Part shown: one piece after another, positions 15,340-23,806 of the stretch | How the letters are laid out: each line of letters opens with the position of its first letter | Numbering within the stretch: position 1 is the stretch's first letter | Assembly: GCA_011375245.1 (NCBI GenBank) | Contig: DRMA01000030.1 | Coordinates: forward strand, 1 to 24,169 | Source of the DNA: Thiothrix sp. | Lineage (GTDB): Bacteria; Pseudomonadota; Gammaproteobacteria; Thiotrichales; Thiotrichaceae | DNA: 24,169 nucleotides | Direction: 5' to 3' | Made by a program: the position numbers and the translations under genes | The notes under the pieces: model-generated | The model's database searches: none | The model's input: the letters and a program-made list of their open reading frames with translations, nothing else | What the model was told of the DNA's origin: nothing

Positions 15340-17217
15340 ATGGAACCTAAGTTATTAGCCTATTATGAAAAAGAGTTGCAATTTATTCGTGATATGGGTG
15401 GCGAGTTTGCTGAGCGTTTTCCTAAAGTAGCCAAACGGCTTGATCTGGGGAGTATTGAATGTGCTGACCCGTATGTTGAGCGTTTATTAGAAGGTTTTGC
15501 TTTTCTCTCGGCACGGATACAGCTCAAACTTGATGCTGAATTCCCACGTTTTACTCATCATTTGCTCGATATTGTTTATCCGCATTATCTTGCACCGATC
15601 CCCTCAATGACGATTGTGCATTTTGAGGCTGATCTTGAGGGTGGAGTGACAGAAGAAGGATTTAAGTTGCCACGACATACCCGTTTGCGTAGTGGTGCAA
15701 CACAACATAGTCGTTCACGTTGTCAGTTTCGTACGGCACATGATGTCATGCTTTGGCCGCTAAAAGTAAGCCAAGCTAGCTATATGAATAGTGGTGAAGC
15801 TGCTTTTTATGCAGGTTCACGTCACGATGTGCGCTCAGGAATAAAACTAACATTAGAAGCGACAAATGGATTGACACTAAATGCATTACCATTAGATACA
15901 TTACGTTTTTATTTGCAGGGGAGTGGTGAAAGCCCCGCACGTTTGCACGAATTACTAATGGCTAATAGTTGCAGTATTTTGGCGCAACCTGTCACTGACA
16001 AAGCAAAAACCCCGTGGCAGGTGACCTTACCCCCTCATTCTATTCAACCTGTTGGTTTTGATAATAATGAAGCTTTATTGCCTTATACCGATGCCTCTTT
16101 TCAGGGTTATCGTTTATTGCAAGAATACTTTGCCTTTTCTGAACGTTTTTTATTTATTGAATTAACACATTTACAACAAGCACTGCGCCACTGTAGTTAT
16201 GCTGCGCTAGAAATTATCATTCTATTTAACAAGCAGAACAAACGATTACAAGGAATGGTTGATCAACAAAGTTTTTCTTTGCACAGTGCTGCAGCGATAA
16301 ATTTGTTTCCAAAGCGAACTGATCGCATTCATATTGACCATCGTTCTACCGAGCATCATTTAGTTATTGATCGTACCCGCCCACGTGACTTTGAGGTTTA
16401 TGCACTTAATGAGGTGAGTGGTTTTGATGTTAACCTGAGAAAAGGGCAAACATTTCAGCCGTTTTATAGTTCCACTTATAGCGATTTAACCAAGAAGGGG
16501 CAAGGCTATTATAGTCAGGTACGTAAGCTTCGTTTACCCCCTGATGATGAGAGAGTGAGTGCTGATTATTTAGGTAGCGAAATCTTCCTCTCTTTAGTTG
16601 ATGAGCAAGAAGCTCCTTATGCGGCTGATTTAAAACAAATTGGCGTTAAGGCATTATGTACCAATCGAGATTTACCGCTGTTATTAATCAAAAATAGTCA
16701 AGGGCAAGTCGAATTTTCACTAGAAGATAGCGCACCTGTTAACCGTATTTATAGTCTTATAGCACCTTCTGATCCAAAGAATGGTTATCAAGAAGGTGAA
16801 TATGCATGGCGTTTGATTAACCATTTATCGCTCAATTATTTATCGTTGTTAAATCAAGACGAAAAACAAGGAGCACATGCATTGCGCGAATTATTAACCC
16901 TTTATAGCGAAAGCCAAGGACAAAATTCGGATAGCCAGCAGCAGGTTGAGGGCGTGTTAAACATTGAAAGTAAAGCCATTGTTCGTCGTTTGCCTGGCGA
17001 TGGGGCGATTACTTTTGGTCGTGGTACAGGTATTCATATTACTTGTCGAGAAAGCGCCTTTAAAGGCAGTGGTGTATTTTTATTAGGTTCAGTATTAGAT
17101 CGTTTTTTTGCACGCTATGTTTCAACCAATAGCTTTACCCAAATGACATTAAGTACCATTGAGCGAGGACAGATAATGCAATGGCCAGTACGGACAGGAA
17201 CAAGACCCACATTGTAA
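15340..17217 (+). CDS. tssF: Type VI secretion baseplate subunit TssF (VasA)
   Basis: Baseplate wedge subunit; two TssF with one TssG and TssE make each wedge, which TssK trimers then join. The N-terminus is diagnostic: LLAYYEKELQFIRDMGGEFA at about 5-24, then FPKVAKRL, DPYVERLLEGFAFL and DAEFPRFTHHLLDIVYPHY. Length 625 is normal, and the C-terminal LLGSVLDRFFARYVSTNSFTQ region is intact. The start at 15340 has AAGGA at 15323-15327 and lies 5 bases after the tssE stop. The 3-prime end overlaps tssG by 37 bases, and the overlap begins the tandem 12-base repeat described at 17214-17249. Cytoplasmic, with no membrane segments. Confidence 0.97.
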   Translation: MEPKLLAYYEKELQFIRDMGGEFAERFPKVAKRLDLGSIECADPYVERLLEGFAFLSARIQLKLDAEFPRFTHHLLDIVYPHYLAPIPSMTIVHFEADLEGGVTEEGFKLPRHTRLRSGATQHSRSRCQFRTAHDVMLWPLKVSQASYMNSGEAAFYAGSRHDVRSGIKLTLEATNGLTLNALPLDTLRFYLQGSGESPARLHELLMANSCSILAQPVTDKAKTPWQVTLPPHSIQPVGFDNNEALLPYTDASFQGYRLLQEYFAFSERFLFIELTHLQQALRHCSYAALEIIILFNKQNKRLQGMVDQQSFSLHSAAAINLFPKRTDRIHIDHRSTEHHLVIDRTRPRDFEVYALNEVSGFDVNLRKGQTFQPFYSSTYSDLTKKGQGYYSQVRKLRLPPDDERVSADYLGSEIFLSLVDEQEAPYAADLKQIGVKALCTNRDLPLLLIKNSQGQVEFSLEDSAPVNRIYSLIAPSDPKNGYQEGEYAWRLINHLSLNYLSLLNQDEKQGAHALRELLTLYSESQGQNSDSQQQVEGVLNIESKAIVRRLPGDGAITFGRGTGIHITCRESAFKGSGVFLLGSVLDRFFARYVSTNSFTQMTLSTIERGQIMQWPVRTGTRPTL

Positions 17218-18278
17218 AGACGGAAGTAAAGACCGAAGTAAAGACAGCAACCGATGCAACAAATGTATTGCGGGATTTGGAAACAACACCATGGGAATTT
17301 GATTTTTACTATGCGTTGCGCAAATTGGAATGTTTATATGCGGATAACCCACGTGTTGGGACATCAGTACGTGCAAAAGAAGATGTTTTACGTTTAGGAC
17401 AAGAACCCTCTACCGTATTTGCCCCTGCGACTTTAGCGACTTTTAAACAAGATAAGAATCAGCGTTTACGGCTTAAGGTCTTTTTTCAAGGCTTATTTGG
17501 TGCAAATGGCCCCTTACCGCTGCATTTAAGTGAATATGCGCGCACCCGTGTACGTAATGAGCATGACCCTGCCATGGCAGAATTTATGGATTTATTCCAT
17601 CACCGCTTATTGAGTTTTTTTTATCGTGCGTGGGCAAATAAAGAGCCAACGGTACAGTATGACCGCCCCGATGAAGATAATTTTCATCGCTATATTGGTT
17701 CATTGTTAGGTGTAGGCACCGATACCTTTAAGCAACAAGATGCGATGCCTGATCATAGCAAATTGTATTTTGCGGGACATTTTGCTAATAAAACACATCA
17801 TGCCAGTGGCTTATTAGCGATATTGCGCTATTTCTTCCAAATCCCCATAACCATGGAAGAATTTATTGGTGAGTGGTTAGAAATGCCTACGAGTAGTCGC
17901 TGTGCGTTAGGACAAGGTAGTGAAGGGGGATTTTTAGGACAAGATACCGCTTTGGGTGCAGCAAGTTGGCAGCGACAATTTAAGTTTCGTTTATATTTGG
18001 GACCGCTTGGTTTGACCGACTACAAGAATTTTATGCCTGGTGAGGATGCGCTGTATCGCTTATCAACTATTATCCGCAATTATTTGGGTTATGAATTAAC
18101 GTGGGAAATTAATTTGATTTTAAAAAAGGAAGAAATACCGAATACAACACTAGGGCAGCAAGGGCAACTAGGGCGTACTTGTTGGCTTAATAATGCAGCC
18201 ATACCACAGGATGCTGATGACTTATATTTGCAAGCATCGCAAGCCTATCGCAATCTATCAACAGAAGGTGCAAGATGA
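17181..18278 (+). CDS. tssG: Type VI secretion baseplate subunit TssG
   Basis: TssG, partner of TssF in the baseplate wedge. The family motif TTPWEFDFYYALRKLECLY begins near residue 35, followed by PRVGTSVRAKEDVLRLGQ, the FQGLFGANGPLPLHLSEYA block and FMDLFHHRLLSFFYRAW. The C-terminus (LTWEINLILKKEEIP, LGRTCWL) is complete. Length 365 is slightly long because of an N-terminal tail containing a tandem VKTE repeat (about 12-22). ATG 17181 lies inside the end of tssF, 12 bases after GAGG at 17165-17168; the N-terminal tail is poorly conserved by eye, so a later start cannot be excluded. The gene overlaps clpV by 4 bases (ATGA), indicating coupling. Confidence 0.95.
   Translation: MASTDRNKTHIVKTEVKTEVKTATDATNVLRDLETTPWEFDFYYALRKLECLYADNPRVGTSVRAKEDVLRLGQEPSTVFAPATLATFKQDKNQRLRLKVFFQGLFGANGPLPLHLSEYARTRVRNEHDPAMAEFMDLFHHRLLSFFYRAWANKEPTVQYDRPDEDNFHRYIGSLLGVGTDTFKQQDAMPDHSKLYFAGHFANKTHHASGLLAILRYFFQIPITMEEFIGEWLEMPTSSRCALGQGSEGGFLGQDTALGAASWQRQFKFRLYLGPLGLTDYKNFMPGEDALYRLSTIIRNYLGYELTWEINLILKKEEIPNTTLGQQGQLGRTCWLNNAAIPQDADDLYLQASQAYRNLSTEGAR
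17214..17249 (+). repeat. Three 12-base tandem repeats at the tssF/tssG junction
   Basis: Units GTAAAGACGGAA (17214-17225), GTAAAGACCGAA (17226-17237) and GTAAAGACAGCA (17238-17249). The TAA at 17215-17217 in the first unit is the tssF stop. In tssG the array encodes VKTE, VKTE, VKTA. Copy-number change would alter the TssG tail in 4-residue steps without a frameshift or effect on tssF. Confidence 0.7.
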
Positions 18279-21013
18279 GTGAAATAAACCGTGTTAATTT
18301 ATTCAGAAAATTAAATCCCTTAAGTTATAAAGCGATTGAGAGTGCGACAACTTTTTGTAAATTACGTGGTAATCCCTATGTTGAACTCGTGCATTGGTTG
18401 AATCAGATTTTGCAGTTACCCGATTCTGATATGCATAAAATTATTCATCATTTTGAGCTTAACCGTTCCCATATTAGTCGTGATGTGATTCAAAGTCTCG
18501 ATAGCTTGCCTGCTGGAGCAAGTTCTATTTCAGATTTTTCATCGCATGTCGAAGATGCTATTGAACGGGCATGGGTTTATAGCACGTTGATGTTTGGTGA
18601 TAGTAAAGTACGTACCGCTTATCTTGTGATTGGCTTATTGAAGACCGCAGGATTACGCCATGTTTTTAACCGTATTTCTTCTGAATTTGAAAAAATTAAT
18701 GTTGATACATTAATCACTGATTTTAAAGATATTCTAGCGAATTCGCCAGAAGCAGCCATGCCAGCAACCGACGGCACACAACTTGCTGAGGGTGTGCAGC
18801 CAGGAGAAGCGAATGATGCTTTAGCGCCTGCTGCTATGGGAAAACAACAAGGTTTACAGCAATTCTCAGTGAACTTAACCGAGATAGCACGTAACGGTGA
18901 TCTTGATCCTATTGTTGGCCGTGATGAAGAAATTCGGCAAATCATTGATATTTTAATGCGTCGTCGGCAAAACAACCCCATTTTAACAGGCGAAGCAGGC
19001 GTGGGTAAAACAGCCGTTGTTGAAGGGTTTGCGCAACGTATTGCCACAGGTGAAGTGCCTCCTAGCTTAAAAGATATTAATGTTCATACATTGGATCTGG
19101 GTCTATTGCAGGCAGGTGCGAGTATGAAAGGCGAGTTTGAAAATCGCTTACGTCAAGTGATTGATGAAGTGCAAGCCTCAGAAAAACCGATTGTTTTGTT
19201 TATTGATGAAGCACATACCTTGATTGGTGCAGGTGGGGCAGCAGGGACAGGGGATGCGGCTAATTTACTTAAACCTGCCTTAGCACGCGGTACATTACGT
19301 ACTATTGCAGCAACCACATGGGCTGAGTACAAAAAATACTTTGAAAAAGATCCTGCCTTAACCCGCCGTTTCCAGGTGGTTAATATTGCTGAACCCAGCG
19401 AGGAAAAAGCCACTTTAATGTTACGCAGTATGGCTTCAGTAATGGAAAAACATCATAAGGTTCTATTACTTGATGAAGCACTCGAAGCGGCGGTTAAGTT
19501 ATCACATCGTTATATTCCTTCCCGTCAATTGCCTGATAAAGCCGTCAGCGTACTCGATACCGCCTGTGCGCGTGTTGCTGTTAGCCAACATGCAACGCCT
19601 GCTGAGATTGATGATTGTCAACGCCATATTCACGCTTTAAATATTGAGCAGGGGATTATTAAACGCGAGGCGGCTGTTGGTATTGATACCGCTAAACGCG
19701 AAGAAAAAAACAACGCACTCTTAGCTGAAGAAACCACTCGTTTAGCGGCTTTAGAAAGCCGTTGGCAGGATGAGAAGAAACGAGTTGAAGACATCTTAAC
19801 CTTACGTCGCAGCTTACGCGATTCAACCTTAGAGCAAGCGATTGAAGATAAGTCGATGAGCGAGAAGGAGAAGGGGAAAGAAAAAGAGAAAGAAATCGAA
19901 GTCAATGTCATGAATGCAGAAGAAAAACAAGCAGCATTGGCAACATTACAAGACTTACAAAGGCAGTTAACCGAGTTACAAGGTGAATCGCCATTAATTT
20001 TACCTGCGGTTGACCATCAAGCTATTGCGACGGTTATTGCCAATTGGACAGGTATTCCTGTTGGACGCATGGTACATAATGAAATTGAAGCTGTGCTTAA
20101 TTTAAGTACGACCTTAAATGAACGGGTTGTGGGTCAACATCATGCCTTGGATATTATTGCGAGACGTATTCAAACCTCACGTGCAGGTTTAGATAGTCCT
20201 GACAAACCGATTGGCGTGTTTATGCTCTGTGGTCCCTCAGGTGTGGGCAAAACGGAAACAGGCTTAGCACTAGCAGAATCGTTATACGGTGGTGAAGAAA
20301 ATATTATTACCATTAATATGAGCGAATTCCAAGAAGCACACAGTGTTTCAACGCTAAAAGGTTCACCTCCAGGCTATGTCGGTTATGGCGAAGGTGGCAT
20401 CTTAACCGAAGCGGTGCGTCGTCGTCCGTATAGTGTTGTCTTGCTCGATGAAGTGGAAAAAGCCCATCCTGATGTGCATGAAATTTTCTTTCAAGTGTTT
20501 GATAAAGGTGGCATGGAGGACGCGGAAGGACGTTATATTGATTTCCGCAATACCTTGATCTTACTGACTTCGAATGTGGGAACGGATGTCATTATGGATA
20601 TGTGTAAAGACCCCGTATCCTTGCCTAAGTTAGCGGTGATTAATAAGGCATTACACGATCCTTTATTAGAGGTGTTTCCACCTGCATTGATTGGGCGTTT
20701 AGTCACTATTCCGTATTACCCCTTAAATGACGAAATTTTACAGACCATTATTCGTTTGAAGTTAAATAAAATTGTAAAAATAGTGGCAGAAAATCATGAG
20801 GTTGAAATGACTTATGATGATGATGTCGTTCGGTTGATTTCAGATCGTTGTAATGATGTTGATAGTGGTGCGCGGGTAGTGGATGCGATTTTAACTAATA
20901 CCGTGCTGCCCAAAATAAGTCGCGCGTTTTTAGAAAATATGATGGTAGGAAAGGAAGTTGCTGTGGCAAGGATAGCTGTAGAAGACGGTGAATTTAGTTA
21001 TAAATTTTATTAA
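18275..21013 (+). CDS. clpV: T6SS sheath-disassembly AAA+ ATPase ClpV (TssH)
   Basis: ClpB-like hexameric ATPase that extracts TssC from contracted sheaths so subunits can be reused. Order: ClpV N-domain (about 1-160), a short Ala-rich linker, AAA1 with Walker A GEAGVGKT (239-246) and Walker B LFIDEAH (308-314), a middle coiled-coil domain (about 450-570), AAA2 with Walker A GPSGVGKT (653-660) and Walker B LLDE (723-726), and a C-terminal domain. Both ATPase sites look intact. The sequence NRVNLFRKLNPLSYKAIE at the start marks it as ClpV rather than ClpB. Length 912 is within the family range. The middle domain holds a Glu/Lys-rich insert (528-543) encoded by a purine-only run at 19862-19895. 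The gene begins in the ATGA overlap with tssG. Confidence 0.97.
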   Translation: MSEINRVNLFRKLNPLSYKAIESATTFCKLRGNPYVELVHWLNQILQLPDSDMHKIIHHFELNRSHISRDVIQSLDSLPAGASSISDFSSHVEDAIERAWVYSTLMFGDSKVRTAYLVIGLLKTAGLRHVFNRISSEFEKINVDTLITDFKDILANSPEAAMPATDGTQLAEGVQPGEANDALAPAAMGKQQGLQQFSVNLTEIARNGDLDPIVGRDEEIRQIIDILMRRRQNNPILTGEAGVGKTAVVEGFAQRIATGEVPPSLKDINVHTLDLGLLQAGASMKGEFENRLRQVIDEVQASEKPIVLFIDEAHTLIGAGGAAGTGDAANLLKPALARGTLRTIAATTWAEYKKYFEKDPALTRRFQVVNIAEPSEEKATLMLRSMASVMEKHHKVLLLDEALEAAVKLSHRYIPSRQLPDKAVSVLDTACARVAVSQHATPAEIDDCQRHIHALNIEQGIIKREAAVGIDTAKREEKNNALLAEETTRLAALESRWQDEKKRVEDILTLRRSLRDSTLEQAIEDKSMSEKEKGKEKEKEIEVNVMNAEEKQAALATLQDLQRQLTELQGESPLILPAVDHQAIATVIANWTGIPVGRMVHNEIEAVLNLSTTLNERVVGQHHALDIIARRIQTSRAGLDSPDKPIGVFMLCGPSGVGKTETGLALAESLYGGEENIITINMSEFQEAHSVSTLKGSPPGYVGYGEGGILTEAVRRRPYSVVLLDEVEKAHPDVHEIFFQVFDKGGMEDAEGRYIDFRNTLILLTSNVGTDVIMDMCKDPVSLPKLAVINKALHDPLLEVFPPALIGRLVTIPYYPLNDEILQTIIRLKLNKIVKIVAENHEVEMTYDDDVVRLISDRCNDVDSGARVVDAILTNTVLPKISRAFLENMMVGKEVAVARIAVEDGEFSYKFY

Positions 21014-21025
21014 TTAATAGTATTT

Positions 21026-21044
21026 TAAGATAGTTGCTATCTTA
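21026..21044. promoter_or_regulatory. Stem-loop between clpV and the next ORF
   Basis: TAAGATAG (21026-21033) and CTATCTTA (21037-21044) are perfect complements with a TTG loop, 12 bases after the clpV stop. No U-run follows, so this may be a stabilising or attenuating hairpin rather than an intrinsic terminator. It may lower read-through from clpV into the cargo genes. Confidence 0.45.
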
Positions 21045-21070
21045 GTTATCAACTGTAATGGAGATAAATA

Positions 21071-21565
21071 ATGTCAAGATTTGGTTTTCGCCTGTTAAGT
21101 GGTGGTGTTGGTCCAGCTAATATAACAAATAGTTATATTGCCTTTAGTCCCTCAAATGATTGTGATGAAACCCCTCGGTTATTTCAGTGGCTTAATGTTT
21201 TTAACTATTCATCATCACTGCTACTTGGATATTCAATGAGTGCTGTTGACGGGGGGCAATTTTTACCAAGTACCGATACCTCTGGACGACATCTTCCAGC
21301 AATATGGGTTAATAAAAAATTACGCCTTGAAGTTTCTGGTTCACATTTTCCATTAGTTAGTACACGGACAGAAGTAAAGTTAACATTATCAAATTACGAT
21401 GCACATTCACGTGAAATTACAGTCTATGAGGATACTTTTAATATGGATGTTCGTGGTACCAATGTGGGAGGTATTAATGTTGAGGGAAGACTTGAGGCTG
21501 TTAATCTTGATAGTTGGAATAACTCTGATGTTTATGCTTCTATTATGCATCCTTTTGACTGGTAA
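21071..21565 (+). CDS. Unrecognised 164-residue protein between clpV and vgrG
   Basis: I do not recognise a family. The ORF is supported by TGGAG at 21059-21063, 7 bases before ATG, by good coding character throughout and by its place in the T6SS locus. The protein has no signal peptide or transmembrane helix. It starts with a Gly/Ser/Asn-rich stretch (MSRFGFRLLSGGVGPANITN), and the second half (about 95-155) reads as alternating beta strands (KKLRLEVSG, EVKLTLSNY, SREITVYEDTFNMDV), ending in MHPFDW. One cysteine is present. By position it could be cargo, an adaptor, a small structural part of the spike or an immunity protein; the sequence does not decide. It ends at three consecutive TAA codons (21563-21571). 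A 28-codon open stretch continues in the +1 frame (21561-21650). Confidence 0.75.
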   Translation: MSRFGFRLLSGGVGPANITNSYIAFSPSNDCDETPRLFQWLNVFNYSSSLLLGYSMSAVDGGQFLPSTDTSGRHLPAIWVNKKLRLEVSGSHFPLVSTRTEVKLTLSNYDAHSREITVYEDTFNMDVRGTNVGGINVEGRLEAVNLDSWNNSDVYASIMHPFDW

Positions 21566-21684
21566 TAATAATCGCTATGTTTCGGTTTATCGTCGTTTAT
21601 ATATGACTTCAGATCAAGTAGAAATGATCGTGAGATATGTACGACGATAAATAGGTGAGTCTTAATCATACTAAGGAATATTCT

Positions 21685-21753
21685 ATGCAAAAATCAGTCT
21701 TCCAAAAAGATATTTTTTCCATTATGTTAGGTATTCTTGGTGCAAAAAATTAA
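21685..21753 (+). CDS. Possible 22-residue small ORF upstream of vgrG
   Basis: ATG 21685 is preceded by AAGGA at 21673-21677 (7-base spacing) and runs 22 codons to TAA at 21751-21753. The peptide begins MQKSVFQKDIFS and ends MLGILGAKN, which is mildly amphipathic. It is the only start with a good ribosome site in the 216-base gap before vgrG. It could be a leader peptide, a remnant of a decayed gene, or chance. Confidence 0.25.
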   Translation: MQKSVFQKDIFSIMLGILGAKN

Positions 21754-21781
21754 ACCTTATATTGAGCAGTATTCATAAATC

Positions 21782-23803
21782 ATGCCCCCTATTATAAAGC
21801 AACAAGAACGCAGTATAGAAATAACGACACCTCTAGACAAGGATGAACTCGTCATTAAAGAGTTTTCTTGTCACGAAGAGCTAGGGCGTTTATTTACTAT
21901 GGATCTCAAATTACTCAGCACGAATGAAAGTATTAATTTTGAAGATTTACTAGGAAAAAACATCACCATTCGCCTTGATATCATTGAGGAGGGTAAACGC
22001 TATTTCAATGGCTTTGTTACTCATTTTGCCCAAACATTGAATGAAGGGAATTATGCTGTTTACCAAATGACTGTAAAACCGTGGTTATGGTTTCTGACAC
22101 GTACTGCGGATTGTCGTGTATTTCAATTTATGACCGTGCCTGATATCGTTAAACAAGTTTTCCGTGATAATGGCTATAGTGATTTTAAAGAACGCCTTGA
22201 TAGCAGCTATCATGAATGGGAATACTGTGTTCAATATCGTGAAACTGACTTTAATTTTATTAGTCGTTTACTCGAACAAGAAGGGATCTATTACTATTTT
22301 GAACATACGGAAGGTAAGCATACTCTTGTACTCTCTGATGCCTATAGTTCACATGATCCTCTTCCTGATTATAAAGACATTCCTTTTTACCCGCCTGATA
22401 CAACGGTAGTACGTGATGATGAACAAGTGTCCTCATGGTATGTGGCTAAACAAATAGAATCAGGACAATATGCACTAAATGATTATGATTTTGAACGCCC
22501 CAAAGCAGATTTAAAAGTAAACGCTACCGTTTCACGTTCGCATACTAAAGCCAATGAAGAAATTTATGACTATCCTGGTGAATATATTCAGACTAGCGAT
22601 GGTGATCAATATGCGCGTGCGCGTATTGAAGCGTTACATACCCAATATGAACAAATAACAGGGAGTGGCGATGTTCGTGGTTTTGCCTCAGGCTATTTAT
22701 TTACCTTAAAAGAATATCCTCGCGAAGACCAAAATAAAGAATATTTACTCATTGCAGTTGATCATCATGCAACGATGGATAGTTACGAATCAGGTTCAGC
22801 AGGAGGTAATAGCTATAGCAATTCCTTTGTTGCTATTGATAGTAAAACACCCTTTAGAGCCGCACGTAGTACCGTAAAGCCGACGGTTCAAGGCACACAA
22901 ACGGCGGTTATTGTTGGGCCTAAGGGCGATGAAATTTATACTGATAAATACAGCCGAGTCAAACTGCAATTTCACTGGGATCGTTATGGAAAATCCGACG
23001 AAAATTCATCGTGTTGGATACGTGTATCGCAATTATGGGCAGGTAAAAACTGGGGCGGGATTCATATCCCTCGCATTGGACAAGAAGTGATTGTTAGCTT
23101 TTTAGAAGGTGACCCTGACCGCCCAATTATCACAGGGCGAGTTTACAATGCCGATCAAATGCCGCCGTATGATTTACCTGCAAATAAAACGCAAAGCGGG
23201 ATAAAAAGTCGGAGTTCCAAAGGGGGTTCAGGAGCGAATTTTAATGAGATTCGTATGGAAGATAAAAAAGGCGAAGAGGAACTGTATATTCATGCAGAGA
23301 AAGATCATACCAATATTACTGAAAATGATCGTAGCGAGGATGTAGGACATGATCGTTCTTTACATGTTGGACATAATAAAAGTGAGACTATCGATAATGA
23401 TAAAACGATCATTGTGGATGGTACACATACTGAAACGATTAAAAAAGATACTACCATCACTATTACTGAAGGGAATTTAAAGCAAACTGTTAAGGCAGGA
23501 AAAAGTGAGATTACTGTTAATAAAGAGATTATTGAAATCTCCGAAACAGCACATGTTCATATTACGGCAGCGACAGAAATTAAGTTAGAAGTTGGGCAAA
23601 GTACACTATTAATGAAAAGCGATGGCAGTATTAAATTAAGTGGTATTAATATTGCTATTGATGGCGAGCAATCAGTCAATACACACGGTATGTCGGTGAC
23701 AACAAAGGCCGATATGGATCACAATACCGAAGGTTCTATTGTTAAATCAGAAGGCTCAGTGAGTAATACTGTCAAAGGGACAATGGTAATGCTAAATCCA
23801 TAA
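21782..23803 (+). CDS. vgrG: VgrG (TssI), type VI secretion spike protein
   Basis: Trimeric spike that nucleates Hcp polymerisation and carries effectors. The gp27-like part spans about 8-365 (LVIKEFSCHEELGRLF, VFQFMTVPDIVKQVF, CVQYRETDFNFISRLLEQEGIYYYF). The gp5 OB fold lies at about 370-465 (YSRVKLQFHWDRYG, IRVSQLWAGKNWGG, GQEVIVSFLEGDPDRP). The C-terminal needle (about 500-673) has repeated short beta segments such as DRSEDVGHDRSLHVGHNKS and ends VKGTMVMLNP. There is no extra C-terminal effector domain, so this is a structural VgrG of usual length that should need separate cargo and a PAAR tip. No clear Shine-Dalgarno precedes ATG 21782. The DUF2169 gene begins 3 bases after its stop. Confidence 0.97.
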   Translation: MPPIIKQQERSIEITTPLDKDELVIKEFSCHEELGRLFTMDLKLLSTNESINFEDLLGKNITIRLDIIEEGKRYFNGFVTHFAQTLNEGNYAVYQMTVKPWLWFLTRTADCRVFQFMTVPDIVKQVFRDNGYSDFKERLDSSYHEWEYCVQYRETDFNFISRLLEQEGIYYYFEHTEGKHTLVLSDAYSSHDPLPDYKDIPFYPPDTTVVRDDEQVSSWYVAKQIESGQYALNDYDFERPKADLKVNATVSRSHTKANEEIYDYPGEYIQTSDGDQYARARIEALHTQYEQITGSGDVRGFASGYLFTLKEYPREDQNKEYLLIAVDHHATMDSYESGSAGGNSYSNSFVAIDSKTPFRAARSTVKPTVQGTQTAVIVGPKGDEIYTDKYSRVKLQFHWDRYGKSDENSSCWIRVSQLWAGKNWGGIHIPRIGQEVIVSFLEGDPDRPIITGRVYNADQMPPYDLPANKTQSGIKSRSSKGGSGANFNEIRMEDKKGEEELYIHAEKDHTNITENDRSEDVGHDRSLHVGHNKSETIDNDKTIIVDGTHTETIKKDTTITITEGNLKQTVKAGKSEITVNKEIIEISETAHVHITAATEIKLEVGQSTLLMKSDGSIKLSGINIAIDGEQSVNTHGMSVTTKADMDHNTEGSIVKSEGSVSNTVKGTMVMLNP

Positions 23804-23806
23804 GCG

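Noticed and set aside
21399..21560. First part of the ORF at 21399-21650 as a separate membrane protein
   Set aside because: Its hydrophobic Leu/Met/Ile-rich translation is the off-frame shadow of the 164-residue ORF; only the part after 21561 lies outside that gene.
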